The notes below the pieces were generated by a model that saw only the letters and a list, made by a program, of their open reading frames with translations, was not told the DNA's origin and made no database searches. A stretch of DNA of 64,000 bases from an uncultured Lachnospiraceae bacterium. Lineage in GTDB: Bacteria; Bacillota; Clostridia; Lachnospirales; Lachnospiraceae. Both the position numbers and the translations under genes were made by a program. The DNA is taken from positions 62,001 to 126,000 of the forward strand of contig CANQEL010000005.1 in assembly GCA_947594855.1 (NCBI GenBank), in the 5' to 3' direction. Shown here piece by piece: positions 35,648-46,070 of this stretch. Numbering within the stretch: position 1 is the stretch's first letter; the number at the start of each line of letters is the position of its first letter.

Positions 35648-36629
35648 TATTAAATGTTTGTTATCTAATGATATCAATATTTCAGCTGCAAATATTGGTG
35701 GTATCATAGGTACGATAATTGTTGTATTTGTTCTTCTTATAATACTGACATCATGCGTTAAAATAGTTCCGCAGGCTACGGCATATGTAGTTGAAAGACT
35801 TGGAGGCTATCAGGCAACATGGGGCGTAGGAATACATTTTAAAGTTCCTGTTATTGACCGAGTGGCAAGAAGGGTGCTGCTTAAAGAACAGGTAGTGGAT
35901 TTTGCGCCGCAGCCGGTTATAACTAAAGATAATGTTACAATGCGTATTGATACGGTTGTATTCTATCAGATAACAGACCCTAAGCTTTATGCGTATGGCG
36001 TTGAGAACCCTATTATGGCTATAGAGAATCTTACCGCAACTACGCTTCGTAATATCATAGGCGACCTTGAGCTTGATGAAACGCTTACTTCAAGAGAGAT
36101 TATCAATACTAAAATGAGGGTGTCGCTTGATGTGGCTACTGACCCATGGGGAATTAAGGTAAACCGTGTGGAGCTTAAGAATATTATACCTCCTGCCGCT
36201 ATACAGGATGCGATGGAAAAACAGATGAAGGCAGAAAGAGAAAGAAGAGAAGCAATTCTTATTGCAGAAGGCGAGAAGAAATCAACCATTCTTGTAGCAG
36301 AGGGTAAGAAAGAATCAGCGATTCTTGATGCGCAGGCTGAAAAGGAAGCTGCAATACTGAGGGCTGAAGCTAAGAAGGAAGCAACCATAAGGGAAGCTGA
36401 AGGACAGGCAGAGGCCATACTTACAGTGCAGAAAGCCAATGCAGACGGTATCAGGTTCTTAAATGAAGCTATGCCAAGCGGAGAGGTTATAACGCTTAAA
36501 AGTCTCGAAGCATTTGCAAAGGCTGCAGACGGAAAAGCAACAAAGATTATTATCCCTTCAGAGATACAGGGAATTGCAGGACTTGCAAAATCATTTGCAG
36601 AAGTTATTAAAGAGGATAAGAAAGATTAA
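35640..36629 (+). CDS. SPFH/Band 7 (stomatin-like) membrane protein
   Basis: A 329-residue SPFH protein. One membrane helix at about 20-42 precedes the Band 7 domain (VPQATAYVVERLGGYQATW to NRVELKNI). A long charged coiled coil follows, built of an Ala/Glu/Lys repeat in the pattern AEGEKKSTILVAEGKKESA (about 200-265). These proteins form large oligomeric membrane cages and regulate proteolysis or microdomains. Overlap with nfeD makes a two-gene unit; the LtaS-like gene follows after 3 bp. Confidence 0.93.
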   Translation: MTDIKCLLSNDINISAANIGGIIGTIIVVFVLLIILTSCVKIVPQATAYVVERLGGYQATWGVGIHFKVPVIDRVARRVLLKEQVVDFAPQPVITKDNVTMRIDTVVFYQITDPKLYAYGVENPIMAIENLTATTLRNIIGDLELDETLTSREIINTKMRVSLDVATDPWGIKVNRVELKNIIPPAAIQDAMEKQMKAERERREAILIAEGEKKSTILVAEGKKESAILDAQAEKEAAILRAEAKKEATIREAEGQAEAILTVQKANADGIRFLNEAMPSGEVITLKSLEAFAKAADGKATKIIIPSEIQGIAGLAKSFAEVIKEDKKD

Positions 36630-36632
36630 CTT

Positions 36633-38489
36633 ATGGATACAAAGAAGAAAACAATTATACGCTCAGAGTGTATTATGCTGACATTTTTGATTGTTAAGCT
36701 TCTGGTTTACTACTATCTTATAGACTGGACTATATACTCTCTGTTATATGTAATAATAAGTACTGTTATTATTTTGGGCATATTCAGATATTTTACAGGA
36801 ATTTCACGCAGACATAAGGCTGTTATATTTTCGATAATATATATTGGAATAAGCATCCTTATGTTTGCGGATGTAATGTATTTTAATTATTATAACCAGA
36901 CCGTTTCAGTAGCACAGTTATGGCAGATTAAAAATGTTGCAAAGGTTCCACAGAGCTTTGTTGCAACATTTATTCCTGCAAGTGTGTTTATTTTTTTGGA
37001 TATACCGTTTGTAATTAATTATTTTAAACGGCATGGGGAAAACGGTGTTAAAAAGCATAAGATTAATACAGTTCATATTAACAAAAACAGAAAACACAGA
37101 TATGTCAGGTATATTGTTATTACCGTCATATTTATTTTTATTGCGGTAAATCCGGCAAACAGTATAATTATTGCCAATATGACCGGTGAAGAATTTTTTG
37201 TAAATCATACGGCTGACATATATGATAATACTGTTGGGAGGCTTTCAAAAAAAGATATAGATGAAAAAGAAGTAATGTCTATTATCGATGATAATGCTCC
37301 TGATGCAGGAGCATCAGAACTTAAAGGAATTGCACAGGGCAGAAATGTAATTATGATACAGCTTGAGGCATTTCAGAATTTTCTTATAAATAATTCGTAT
37401 AACGGTGTAACCCTGACGCCAAACCTTAACGGGTTAATAAAAAATGATACGATATACTTTGATAACTTTTATACTAATATAGGAAAAGGCAATACTGCGG
37501 ATGCTGAGTTTTCAGCGCTTAATTCACTGTATCCGGTTATCGAGCGTGAAATATATACGTTATATCAGGATAATAAATATGACGGACTTCCGTGGCATCT
37601 GAAAAGGCAGGGCTATTCCACTTTTGCGGTACATGGATATGAGGGTGATTTCTGGAACAGAAGAGAAGCTTACGGCGGACAGGGAATTGATAAGTATTAT
37701 GCCATGGAGGATTTGGACCAGTCTGATATAATAGGGCTTGGCATATCTGATAAATCGGTATTCAGCCAGGCAGTTGATATAATGAAAAAACAGAACACTC
37801 CGTTTTTCTCATTTATAGTATCGCTTACGAACCACCATCCGTTTGAAATGGATGAGGATTTGAAAGAGATACCAATAAAAGAAGAGGATAAAGACAGTAA
37901 GTTTGCCAATTATCTTCAGACTGCGCATTATACTGATACTGCCATAGGGTGCTTAATTGATAAGCTTAAGGCAGAGGGGTTATATGATAACAGTATTATT
38001 ATCCTGTACGGAGACCATCATGGACTTAATAAGGACATGGACGATAATGATGTATATATGAAACGTTTTCTTGGAAAAGAATACGATTATGATGAAATGC
38101 TTAAAGTTCCGCTTATTATACATATTCCGGGAAGCGGTGTAACAAGAACGGTGTCTACCGTTTCGGGGCAGATTGACATTTTTCCTACTATTGCCAATCT
38201 TATGAATATAGAGATTTCCGATGAATATATTTTAGGACAGGATGCGGTAAATGCCAAAGAGGGATTTGTTGCTTTTACTGCATATATGTTAAGGGGTTCA
38301 TTTGTTACGGACGATATGATGTATGAGATATCAAGAGAAGAAATATTTGAAGCAGGCCGTGCCTGGAACCCTAAGACAGGCAGGGAACTTCCGGTTGAAA
38401 GTGCCAGGAAATATTATGAAAAGGCAATTGCATTAAAGACAGTATCGGAGCAGATACTTGAACAGAATCTTATAGGCAGTAATAATTGA
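36633..38489 (+). CDS. LTA synthase (LtaS)-family sulfatase-fold protein
   Basis: A 618-residue membrane enzyme of the LtaS/YfnI group, which transfers glycerol-phosphate units onto lipoteichoic acid. Four to five N-terminal helices lie in the first 180 residues. The extracellular sulfatase-like domain starts near 230. It carries the metal Glu in [10 protein letters not shown], the catalytic Thr in [12 protein letters not shown], the [13 protein letters not shown] segment, SLTNHHPF and LYGDHHG with the remaining metal ligands. All key residues are present, so it should be active, though glycolipid transferases of the same fold exist. Its stop codon overlaps the argF -35 box. Confidence 0.9.
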   Translation: MDTKKKTIIRSECIMLTFLIVKLLVYYYLIDWTIYSLLYVIISTVIILGIFRYFTGISRRHKAVIFSIIYIGISILMFADVMYFNYYNQTVSVAQLWQIKNVAKVPQSFVATFIPASVFIFLDIPFVINYFKRHGENGVKKHKINTVHINKNRKHRYVRYIVITVIFIFIAVNPANSIIIANMTGEEFFVNHTADIYDNTVGRLSKKDIDEKEVMSIIDDNAPDAGASELKGIAQGRNVIMIQLEAFQNFLINNSYNGVTLTPNLNGLIKNDTIYFDNFYTNIGKGNTADAEFSALNSLYPVIEREIYTLYQDNKYDGLPWHLKRQGYSTFAVHGYEGDFWNRREAYGGQGIDKYYAMEDLDQSDIIGLGISDKSVFSQAVDIMKKQNTPFFSFIVSLTNHHPFEMDEDLKEIPIKEEDKDSKFANYLQTAHYTDTAIGCLIDKLKAEGLYDNSIIILYGDHHGLNKDMDDNDVYMKRFLGKEYDYDEMLKVPLIIHIPGSGVTRTVSTVSGQIDIFPTIANLMNIEISDEYILGQDAVNAKEGFVAFTAYMLRGSFVTDDMMYEISREEIFEAGRAWNPKTGRELPVESARKYYEKAIALKTVSEQILEQNLIGSNN

Positions 38490-38514
38490 CACATATATTG
38501 ATTTGGTGTATATT
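38486..38514 (+). promoter_or_regulatory. Strong sigma-A promoter for argF
   Basis: A perfect -35 TTGACA (38486-38491), 17-bp spacer and TATATT (38509-38514). The -35 box overlaps the TGA stop of the LtaS-like gene. Transcription would start near 38521. Confidence 0.7.
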
Positions 38515-38550
38515 TCAACATATCAATTATCTGGTTTGGAGGAAAAACTT

Positions 38551-39534
38551 GTGGATTTAAAAGGACGTGATTTTCTTACACTTCTTGATTATGAGCCTGA
38601 AGAAATAGAATATCTTATAGATTTGGCAAAGAAGTTAAAGGATGACAAAAAAAACGGAGTCATGCATGATGTTCACAGAGGTAAAAACATCGCATTGATA
38701 TTTGAAAAGACAAGTACAAGAACAAGATGTTCATTTGAGGTTGCGGCACATGACCTGGGAATGGGAGTTACATATCTTGACCCTAAAGGCTCGCAGATAG
38801 GACAGAAAGAGAGTATAGCTGATACAGCGCGCGTGCTTTCAAGAATGTTTGATGGAATAGAGTACCGCGGTTACGGACAGGATATCGTAAAAGCCCTGGC
38901 AGATTATTCTGATGTTCCGGTATGGAATGGCCTTACAAATGAATACCATCCTACGCAGCTTCTTGCTGACCTGCTTACGATAAAAGAGCATTTTGGCAGG
39001 ATAAAGGGACTTAAGTGGGTGTATATGGGAGATGCAAGATATAATATGGGTAATTCCATTATGATTGCCTGTTCAAAAATGGGAATGGATTTTACGGCGT
39101 GTACATCTTCTAAATATTTCCCGGATGAAGAGCTTGTTAATAAATGCAGGCGTTATGCCGGGCAGTCGGGCGGCAGTATAACCCTTACAGAAAATATTGA
39201 TGAGGGTGTAAAAGATGCAGATATTATATATACTGATGTGTGGGTTTCAATGGGTGAGCCGGAAGAAGTATGGGCAGAGAGAATAAATGCATTGAAGCCT
39301 TACAGGGTTACAATGGATATTATGAAAAAAGCAGGCGCTTCTGCAATATTTATGCACTGTCTCCCTGCATACCATGACCTTGGTACGAAAGTCGGACTTG
39401 ATATAAAAGAAAAGTTTGGTATGGAAGAACTTGAGGTTACTAATGAAGTGTTTGAATCAGAACGCTCAGTTGTATTTGATGAAGCGGAGAACCGTATGCA
39501 TACGATAAAAGCAGTTATGTATGCAACTTTATAA
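38551..39534 (+). CDS. argF: Ornithine carbamoyltransferase
   Basis: A 327-residue OTC joining carbamoyl phosphate and ornithine to citrulline. The carbamoyl-phosphate site is [12 protein letters not shown]. The ornithine loop is in [10 protein letters not shown], and HCLPAYHD holds the catalytic Cys. Start chosen as GTG 38551, with GGAGG 8 bases upstream; the longer frame from 38503 begins inside the promoter region. No other arginine biosynthesis gene is near, and a carbamate kinase is encoded at 60868 on the other strand, so an anabolic or catabolic role is open. Confidence 0.95.
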   Translation: MDLKGRDFLTLLDYEPEEIEYLIDLAKKLKDDKKNGVMHDVHRGKNIALIFEKTSTRTRCSFEVAAHDLGMGVTYLDPKGSQIGQKESIADTARVLSRMFDGIEYRGYGQDIVKALADYSDVPVWNGLTNEYHPTQLLADLLTIKEHFGRIKGLKWVYMGDARYNMGNSIMIACSKMGMDFTACTSSKYFPDEELVNKCRRYAGQSGGSITLTENIDEGVKDADIIYTDVWVSMGEPEEVWAERINALKPYRVTMDIMKKAGASAIFMHCLPAYHDLGTKVGLDIKEKFGMEELEVTNEVFESERSVVFDEAENRMHTIKAVMYATL

Positions 39535-39549
39535 TATACGGAGTACAGT

Positions 39550-39876
39550 ATGGATGTAAATGATACGATTTTATGCGCAAGCAGCGCCTATAATAATAAA
39601 TATTATTTTAACAGCAGATTTTCGGATATACCTGATGCCGTAAAGAAAGAGCTTCAGATAATGTGTGTTATGTATACTGAAGATGTTGGAGGACAGCTTG
39701 TGGTAGGATTTTCTGATGACGGCAGGCTTATGCTTCATGTATTTGCGGACGAAGGAGACCTGCTTTTTGATGAAATAGGAAGCGGACTTAAGATAAAGAA
39801 ACTGCAGGAAGAGAAGAAAGAACTTTTTATGCAGCTTGAAAATTATTATAAAGTATTCATACTTGATAAAGAGTAG
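39550..39876 (+). CDS. Conserved hypothetical protein (possibly DUF6145)
   Basis: A 108-residue acidic cytoplasmic protein without membrane helices. An N-terminal short helix region with NNKYYFNSRFSDIP is followed by a beta-type core (VMYTEDVGGQLVVGFSDDGRLMLHVFADE) and a C-terminal charged helix. I recall small proteins of this type (DUF6145) beside argF and coaX in Lachnospiraceae, but cannot confirm the family. It sits 15 bp after argF and 15 bp before coaX, so it is part of the operon. Function unknown. Confidence 0.7.
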   Translation: MDVNDTILCASSAYNNKYYFNSRFSDIPDAVKKELQIMCVMYTEDVGGQLVVGFSDDGRLMLHVFADEGDLLFDEIGSGLKIKKLQEEKKELFMQLENYYKVFILDKE

Positions 39877-39891
39877 ATATTGGAGGGCGTT

Positions 39892-40665
39892 ATGCTTCTT
39901 GCATTTGATGTTGGGAATACCAATATAACACTTGGTGTATTTAATGATGATAAACTCATGGGAAGTTTCAGGATAACTACGAAGCTTCCGCGTACTTCTG
40001 ATGAGTTCGGACTGCTTATAATGGATCTTATAAAGCAGATAGAGGTTAATCCTGATGATATAAAGGCGGCAATAATTGCATCGGTAGTGCCTAATATAAT
40101 GTATTCACTGACGAGCGGTATTATTAAATATTTTGGCTGCAATCCTGTTATTGTAAAGAGCGGGATTAAGACAGGCCTTAAGATAGCAACTGCAAATCCA
40201 AAAGAACTTGGGGCCGACAGGATAGTTGATGCGGTTGCGGCAATTACGCTGTATGGCGGACCGGTTATAGTTGTTGATTATGGTACTGCAACAACGTTTG
40301 ACCTTGTGTCGGAGAATGGAACATTTCTTGCCGGAGTCACATGTCCGGGTATAAGGACCTCCGCTGACGCATTGTTTAAAGATGCGGCAAAACTTCCGGA
40401 GGTTGAGATAAGAAAGCCGGATACAATACTTGCAAAAGATACTGTTACAAGTATACAGGCAGCGTTGTTTTACGGGGGCATCGGACAGACTGAGTACATA
40501 ATAAAACGGATGAAGGAAGAGTCAGGATACCATGATGCAAAGGTTGTAGCAACAGGAGGACTTGGAAAAATACTGTCCGAGGAATCTGATGAGATTCAGA
40601 TATATAATCCTCAGCTTACCCTGTATGGGCTTAGATTTATATATGAAAGGTGTAGTAACGGTTGA
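39892..40665 (+). CDS. coaX: Type III pantothenate kinase
   Basis: A 257-residue CoaX that phosphorylates pantothenate, the first step to coenzyme A. ASKHA-fold motifs: [16 protein letters not shown] (phosphate-1), [22 protein letters not shown] (phosphate-2 with catalytic Asp), and ATGGLG (adenosine site). The ATG at 39892 follows GGAGGG; a TTG at 39880 is rejected because it is upstream of that site. The stop overlaps the dusB start. Confidence 0.95.
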   Translation: MLLAFDVGNTNITLGVFNDDKLMGSFRITTKLPRTSDEFGLLIMDLIKQIEVNPDDIKAAIIASVVPNIMYSLTSGIIKYFGCNPVIVKSGIKTGLKIATANPKELGADRIVDAVAAITLYGGPVIVVDYGTATTFDLVSENGTFLAGVTCPGIRTSADALFKDAAKLPEVEIRKPDTILAKDTVTSIQAALFYGGIGQTEYIIKRMKEESGYHDAKVVATGGLGKILSEESDEIQIYNPQLTLYGLRFIYERCSNG

Positions 40666-41624
40666 GCGCATTTAATATAGGAAATGTAACAATAGATGGA
40701 AATATTGTACTTGCACCAATGGCAGGAGTAACAGACCTGCCTTTTCGTTTGTTATGCAAAGAATACGGAGCATCGCTTGTATATACCGAAATGGTAAGCG
40801 CAAAAGGGATTATTTATAAAAACAAAAATACCGGTATGCTTCTTACGATAGATGAGAGGGAGCGGCCGGCCGCAGTACAGCTTTTTGGCTGCGAGCCGGA
40901 GATTGTGGCGGAAGCGGCGGCGTTAATTGAGCACCGTAATTTTGATATAATTGATATTAATATGGGCTGCCCCGTGCCTAAAATAGTAAATAACGGCGAA
41001 GGCAGCGCGCTTATGAAAGACCATAAGCTTGCCGGAAAGATTATCGATGCTGTTGTAAAAGCCGTAAAAAAACCCGTTACCGTAAAGTTCAGGAAGGGCT
41101 TTGAAAGAAATGACGACTGTGCAGTGGAATTTGCCAGAATGGCGGAATATTACGGGGCGCAGGCGGTAGCAGTACATGCAAGGACAAGGGAGCAGTATTA
41201 TTCAGGAGAGGCGGACTTGGATGTCATAGCGAGGGTGAAGGACGCGGTTAAAATACCCGTTATTGGAAACGGCGATATATATGATGTTACGGATATAAAA
41301 AAAATGTATGAGCGCACAGGCGCGGATGCGTTTATGATAGGAAGGGCTGCAAGAGGCAACCCCTGGATATTTAAGAGAGCAAAAGTATATATGCAGACAG
41401 GAGAGATAATTCCCCCGCCGCCTGTATGCGATATAGCAGAGATGATTTTACGGCATGCAAAGATGAATATAGAATTTAAAGGAGAGTATACCGGGATGCG
41501 CGAGATGAGAAAACATGCCGCATGGTATACGCAGGGACTTAAAAATTCCGCAAAGTTCAGGGATAAATTAAGCCATATTTCAACCTATGATGAACTTTTG
41601 CAGATAGTAAAAAAATACATGTAA
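40662..41624 (+). CDS. dusB: tRNA dihydrouridine synthase DusB
   Basis: A 320-residue FMN enzyme that reduces uridines in the tRNA D-loop. Signatures: [13 protein letters not shown] (FMN site), [11 protein letters not shown] (active-site Cys), [27 protein letters not shown] and IGNGDIYD. The start is TTG 40662, overlapping the coaX stop as TTGA. Length and motif order fit DusB. Co-location with coaX and the glycosylase gene suggests a growth-linked operon. Confidence 0.95.
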   Translation: MSAFNIGNVTIDGNIVLAPMAGVTDLPFRLLCKEYGASLVYTEMVSAKGIIYKNKNTGMLLTIDERERPAAVQLFGCEPEIVAEAAALIEHRNFDIIDINMGCPVPKIVNNGEGSALMKDHKLAGKIIDAVVKAVKKPVTVKFRKGFERNDDCAVEFARMAEYYGAQAVAVHARTREQYYSGEADLDVIARVKDAVKIPVIGNGDIYDVTDIKKMYERTGADAFMIGRAARGNPWIFKRAKVYMQTGEIIPPPPVCDIAEMILRHAKMNIEFKGEYTGMREMRKHAAWYTQGLKNSAKFRDKLSHISTYDELLQIVKKYM

Positions 41625-41629
41625 GCGAG

Positions 41630-42457
41630 ATGAAAGATATGTTTGTAGATGCAAAACAGTTTGATATTGCAAAAATTGCTGAGAGCGGACAATGTTTCAG
41701 GATGACTGAAAATGAAGACGGAACATACGGGCTTATATATAGAGGAAGATATCTGGAGATAAATTATCATCCCGATAAAGCCGCATATGAACTTGAATGT
41801 GATGAAGATGAATATGAGAAAATATGGAAAGATTATTTTGACATGTCGTTTGATTATGAAGGAATAGAATCGGCAGTTGATTCAGAAGATACATTTCTTG
41901 TAAACGCGGTAAAGTACGGAAGCGGAATAAGAATACTCAGGCAGGATCCGTGGGAGATGCTTGTGAGTTTTATTATATCACAGAGAAAATCGATACCTGC
42001 GATAAGGACTTCGATAGAAAAACTGTGTGCGCTGTGCGGAGATGAAATTCATACGAAACGCGGAATAAAATATGCATTTCCGTCTGCAGAAAGAATTGCG
42101 GAACTGTCTGATGATGAACTTGTTTCATGTTCGCTTGGATACAGAAGCAAGTATATTGCATCTGCAGCGGATGCGGTAGCAACCGGGAAGATTGACCTTG
42201 ATAATCTGTTTAATCTGCCGGATAATGAACTCAGGGAAGAACTTCTTAAACTGTATGGTGTCGGAGTAAAGGTTGCAAGCTGTATAATGCTGTTTGCATA
42301 CCACAGGCTTGATTCTTTCCCAGAGGATGTCTGGATAAAAAGAGCAATGGAAAATGAATATCCGGGAGGCTTTCCAGCAGAGCTGTACAGCGGATACGCA
42401 GGAATAATGCAGCAATACATATTTTTCTATATGCGGGGTACATATAAAAGACAGTGA
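41630..42457 (+). CDS. ogg: 8-oxoguanine DNA glycosylase (OGG1 family)
   Basis: A 275-residue bifunctional glycosylase/lyase of the OGG1 type, which removes 8-oxoguanine. The N-terminal OGG domain has AESGQCFRM. The helix-hairpin-helix holds the catalytic Lys in LYGVGVKVASCIMLFAYH, and the catalytic Asp is in FPEDVWIKR. The family is eukaryote-like but known in Clostridia. It starts 5 bp after dusB and ends 64 bp before the next gene, which has its own promoter. Confidence 0.9.
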   Translation: MKDMFVDAKQFDIAKIAESGQCFRMTENEDGTYGLIYRGRYLEINYHPDKAAYELECDEDEYEKIWKDYFDMSFDYEGIESAVDSEDTFLVNAVKYGSGIRILRQDPWEMLVSFIISQRKSIPAIRTSIEKLCALCGDEIHTKRGIKYAFPSAERIAELSDDELVSCSLGYRSKYIASAADAVATGKIDLDNLFNLPDNELREELLKLYGVGVKVASCIMLFAYHRLDSFPEDVWIKRAMENEYPGGFPAELYSGYAGIMQQYIFFYMRGTYKRQ

Positions 42458-42486
42458 TTGAATAAACAGGTAAATTATGTTACTAT
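42458..42486 (+). promoter_or_regulatory. Predicted extended -10 promoter for the Cys/Met PLP enzyme
   Basis: TTGAAT (42458-42463), 17-bp spacer ending TGT, TACTAT (42481-42486). It begins right after the glycosylase stop. Confidence 0.5.
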
Positions 42487-42521
42487 AAACATTAAGTAAA
42501 TAATCAGAAAGGGTGAAATAT

Positions 42522-43700
42522 ATGAAGAATTTTAGCAACTATACTGATTACAGTAAAAAAGAAGAACTCAGCTTTGAATCCAAAGCGGTACATGGTGCGC
42601 TTGGCTGCGAACCGCTTACGGGTGCAGTAAGCTTTCCTATATATCAGAGCTCCACGTTCAGGCATCCTGAATTTGGAAAAACCACGGGATTTGCCTATTC
42701 CAGGCTTGCCAATCCTACGAGGCAGGAGCTTGAAAGAACGCTTGCAATACTTGAAGAAGGCGAATATGGTTTCTGCTTTTCAAGCGGACAGGCTGCTAAT
42801 ATGGCTCTTTTTACGCTGCTTAATCCGGGAGAGCATATTATTCTTATGGATGATATCTATGGCGGAACATACAGAATTATGGCGCAGATATTCGGTAAAT
42901 ATGGAATAGAGTATGATTTTGTGGACCTGTCAGACCTTGAAGCGTTGAGAAGTACGATTAAACCTAATACAAAGATGATATTTATAGAAACTCCGTCAAA
43001 TCCACTGATGAAGGTAGTCGATATACGTGCGGTATCCGATATTGCACATGAGATAGGGGCGATATCAGTAGTGGATAATACATTTCTTACGCCGTATTTC
43101 CAGAAGCCGCTCACTCTTGGGGCAGATGTTGTTATCCACAGTGCTACCAAATATCTTGGAGGACATAACGATATAATTGCCGGAGCCGCTGTTGTAAGAG
43201 ATGAAAAACTTGCAGCCCATTTTACCCTTCAGCTCAAATCGCACGGTAGCGGGCTTGCGCCTATGGATTCGTGGCTTATGTTAAGAGGGCTTAAGACGCT
43301 GCATCTGAGAATGGAACGCCATAATGAGAATGCAAAGATAGTTGCAGGCTGGCTTAGAAACCATCCTAAAGTAAAAAAAGTATATTATGTTGGATTTGAA
43401 GACCATAAGGATTATGCGGTTACAATGAAACAGACAACAGGATTCGGAGGTATGATTTCATTTGCGGTTGACAGTGAAGAGACTGTTATGAAAATACTAA
43501 GGGATGTGGATATGGTTATGTTTGCAGAAAGTCTTGGCGGAACGGAGACATTAATAACGTATCCTACAACACAGACGCATGAAGATACGCCGGAAGATGT
43601 TAAGGAGAAACTTGGAATAACACGTTCATTCTTAAGGCTTTCAGTTGGTATAGAGAACGTAAATGATATTATAAATGACCTTGACAGGGCAATGTCTTAA
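42522..43700 (+). CDS. Cystathionine gamma-synthase/beta-lyase-like PLP enzyme
   Basis: A 392-residue trans-sulfuration family PLP enzyme. Visible are YQSSTFRHPEFG, YSRLANPTRQELE, FSSGQAANMALF, the PLP lysine in SATKYLGGHNDIIAG and the C-terminal ETLITYPTTQTH. The combination fits cystathionine gamma-synthase, cystathionine beta-lyase or methionine gamma-lyase, which cannot be told apart by eye. It differs clearly from the MetY type at 25441. The ATG at 42522 follows AAAGGGTG, which includes a rejected in-frame GTG. Own promoter; dapF follows after 12 bp. Confidence 0.88.
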   Translation: MKNFSNYTDYSKKEELSFESKAVHGALGCEPLTGAVSFPIYQSSTFRHPEFGKTTGFAYSRLANPTRQELERTLAILEEGEYGFCFSSGQAANMALFTLLNPGEHIILMDDIYGGTYRIMAQIFGKYGIEYDFVDLSDLEALRSTIKPNTKMIFIETPSNPLMKVVDIRAVSDIAHEIGAISVVDNTFLTPYFQKPLTLGADVVIHSATKYLGGHNDIIAGAAVVRDEKLAAHFTLQLKSHGSGLAPMDSWLMLRGLKTLHLRMERHNENAKIVAGWLRNHPKVKKVYYVGFEDHKDYAVTMKQTTGFGGMISFAVDSEETVMKILRDVDMVMFAESLGGTETLITYPTTQTHEDTPEDVKEKLGITRSFLRLSVGIENVNDIINDLDRAMS

Positions 43701-43712
43701 GGAGGAGTTATT

Positions 43713-44567
43713 ATGCGTTTTACCAAGATGCAGGCATACGGAAATGACTATGTGTATATAGATGCAATTAATCAGAAACTTCCGAACCTTTCCGCACTTG
43801 CAAAATATATATCTGACAGGCATTTTGCAGTAGGCTCAGACGGAATGGTACTTATATGTCCTTCAGATAAAGCGGATTTCAGGATGAGGATATTTAATCC
43901 TGACGGTACCGAGGGGGAAATGTGCGGAAATGCGGTAAGAAGTGTCGGAAAATATGTATATGACCACGGATTTACTGATAAAACGAATGTTACGATTGAG
44001 ACGCTTGGCGGTATAAAGTATCTTGAACTGTTTTGTGAAAACGGACAGGCTGTTAATATAAAGGCAGATATAGGAGAACCGATATTTGATACAGGTATAA
44101 TACCGGTTGTAACAAAGCTTCCCAGGTTCATTGAACAGCCGGTAAAGATAAAGGATATAACGCTTAATATTACTGCAGTATCATGGGGCAATCCACACTG
44201 TGTTGCATTTATTGATGATACAGATTCCTTTGATGTCCATACTTACGGAAAAGAGATAGAATATATGACTTCCCTGTTTCCAAACAGGACTAATGTTACG
44301 TTTGCACAGGTTGTAAGCCGCGATTATATAAAAATACGTGAATGGGAGCGTGGAACCGGGGAAACAATAGGGTGTGGCACAGGATGCTGTACTGCTGTGG
44401 CAGCGGGAGCTGTTACCGGAAAATGTGACAGACATGTTAAAGTAGAGCAGATTGGCGGAGTACTTGATATTAACTGGAGTGAAAAAGATGGTCATATGTA
44501 TATGACCGGGGTATCAAATACGGTATTTGAAGCTGATATAGATGTTTCAGCCATACCATATGACTAA
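43713..44567 (+). CDS. dapF: Diaminopimelate epimerase
   Basis: A 284-residue PLP-independent epimerase that turns LL-DAP into meso-DAP for lysine and peptidoglycan. The two catalytic cysteines are in GEMCGNAVRS and GCGTGCCTAVAAG. The N-terminal FTKMQAYGNDYV and the WERGTGET motif are standard. AAGGAGG precedes the ATG. MurE, which uses the product, follows after 27 bp, linking supply with use. Confidence 0.96.
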   Translation: MRFTKMQAYGNDYVYIDAINQKLPNLSALAKYISDRHFAVGSDGMVLICPSDKADFRMRIFNPDGTEGEMCGNAVRSVGKYVYDHGFTDKTNVTIETLGGIKYLELFCENGQAVNIKADIGEPIFDTGIIPVVTKLPRFIEQPVKIKDITLNITAVSWGNPHCVAFIDDTDSFDVHTYGKEIEYMTSLFPNRTNVTFAQVVSRDYIKIREWERGTGETIGCGTGCCTAVAAGAVTGKCDRHVKVEQIGGVLDINWSEKDGHMYMTGVSNTVFEADIDVSAIPYD

Positions 44568-44594
44568 GATATAAGTACGGGGAGAAAAATTATT

Positions 44595-46067
44595 ATGAAA
44601 CTGAAAGATTTGCTGGATAATATAGATTATAAATGCATATCGGGCGATATAAGTGCAGACGTCAATGACCTTATATACGATTCAAGAAAAGTCGTTTGCG
44701 GCTGTGCTTTTTTTTGTATATCAGGCGCAGTAACCAATGGTCATATGTATGCAGAGGATGCAGTAAAAAAAGGTGCTTCGGTAATAATAGCTGAAGAACC
44801 GCTTAAACTTGCAGGGGATGTTACACAGATACTTGTAAAATCAAGCAGGGCAGCGCTTGCTCATATGTCGGCAATATTTTTCGGAAATCCGGCAAAACGT
44901 GTTAAGCTTGTAGGAATAACGGGTACCAAAGGAAAAACTTCAGTTTCATATATGATAAAGGACATAATAGACAGATCGGGCCATGCGTGTGGACTTATAG
45001 GAACCGTAGGGGCTTTCTGGAAAGATAATAAAGTAAAGACCGGACTTACCACACCGGAATCATATGTGATACATTCGCTGCTTAGGCAGATGGCAGACGA
45101 TGGCTGTGATTATGTAGTTATGGAGGTATCGTCACAGGCAATTATGCTTGACCGAACCGCAGGAATTGAATTTGATATTGCAATATTTATGAATTTTTCG
45201 CCTGACCATATAGGAAAAGGTGAACATTCTTCTCTGGAAGAATACAGAAAGTGTAAGCAGAGGCTTTTTAAGCAGGCAAAGATTGGAATATTTAATGCCG
45301 ATGATGAAGTCTGCGACTTATTTGTACGCCAGTCCGCATGTGAAAAAAATTATCTGTTTGGCTCATATGGTGAAACCGATTTACATGTAGAAAATATAAA
45401 ACAGTGGAGCAGCAAAGGCGTTCTTGGCGTATCCTACAGACTGTCTGGAATAATTGATGCTGAAGTGGTACTTGAGATACCGGGCAGGTTTAATGTTTAT
45501 AATTCAATGGCGTCAATATTTGCATGCTGTCTGCTTGGAATAGATACAGATACAATACTTAAAGCATTAAAGCATGTAAGAATTCCGGGAAGGGTTGAGC
45601 TTATTCCGGTTTCAGATATGTTTTCTGTAATTGTGGATTATGCGCATAATGAAGTAAGTACAAGGAGTGTGCTTGAGACATTAAGGGAGTATAACCCGCC
45701 GCATATAATATGTGTATACGGCGCGGGCGGCAACCGTTCAAGGCTCAGGCGTTACGATATGGGAGAGGTGACCGGTGAGCTTGCGGATTTTTCTGTACTT
45801 ACATGTGATAATCCCAGGGATGAAGAAATAAGCGATATTAATGAGGATATTAAAGCAGGGCTTGCGAAGCATAACGGTAAATATATTGAGATAGAAGACA
45901 GAGTGGAAGCGATAGCGTATGCAATTGAACATGCGGCAGAGGGAGATATAATTCTTCTGTTAGGTAAAGGCCATGAAGATTATATGGAAATAAAAGGAGT
46001 TAAGTACCCATATAGTGAGCGCGAGGCAGTAATTAAAGCGTATGAGCTTGTCAAAGGAAGAAGATGA
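44595..46067 (+). CDS. murE: UDP-MurNAc-L-Ala-D-Glu:meso-diaminopimelate ligase
   Basis: A 490-residue Mur ligase. The ATP site is GITGTKGKTS, the carbamylated-Lys region lies in the central domain, and the C-terminal substrate-selecting DNPRDEE motif is the meso-DAP signature, not the lysine type. N-terminal UDP-binding segment DLIYDSRKVV. Length fits MurE. The DNPR motif and dapF beside it together point to DAP-type peptidoglycan. rsmE follows after 3 bp. Confidence 0.95.
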   Translation: MKLKDLLDNIDYKCISGDISADVNDLIYDSRKVVCGCAFFCISGAVTNGHMYAEDAVKKGASVIIAEEPLKLAGDVTQILVKSSRAALAHMSAIFFGNPAKRVKLVGITGTKGKTSVSYMIKDIIDRSGHACGLIGTVGAFWKDNKVKTGLTTPESYVIHSLLRQMADDGCDYVVMEVSSQAIMLDRTAGIEFDIAIFMNFSPDHIGKGEHSSLEEYRKCKQRLFKQAKIGIFNADDEVCDLFVRQSACEKNYLFGSYGETDLHVENIKQWSSKGVLGVSYRLSGIIDAEVVLEIPGRFNVYNSMASIFACCLLGIDTDTILKALKHVRIPGRVELIPVSDMFSVIVDYAHNEVSTRSVLETLREYNPPHIICVYGAGGNRSRLRRYDMGEVTGELADFSVLTCDNPRDEEISDINEDIKAGLAKHNGKYIEIEDRVEAIAYAIEHAAEGDIILLLGKGHEDYMEIKGVKYPYSEREAVIKAYELVKGRR

Positions 46068-46070
46068 CAT

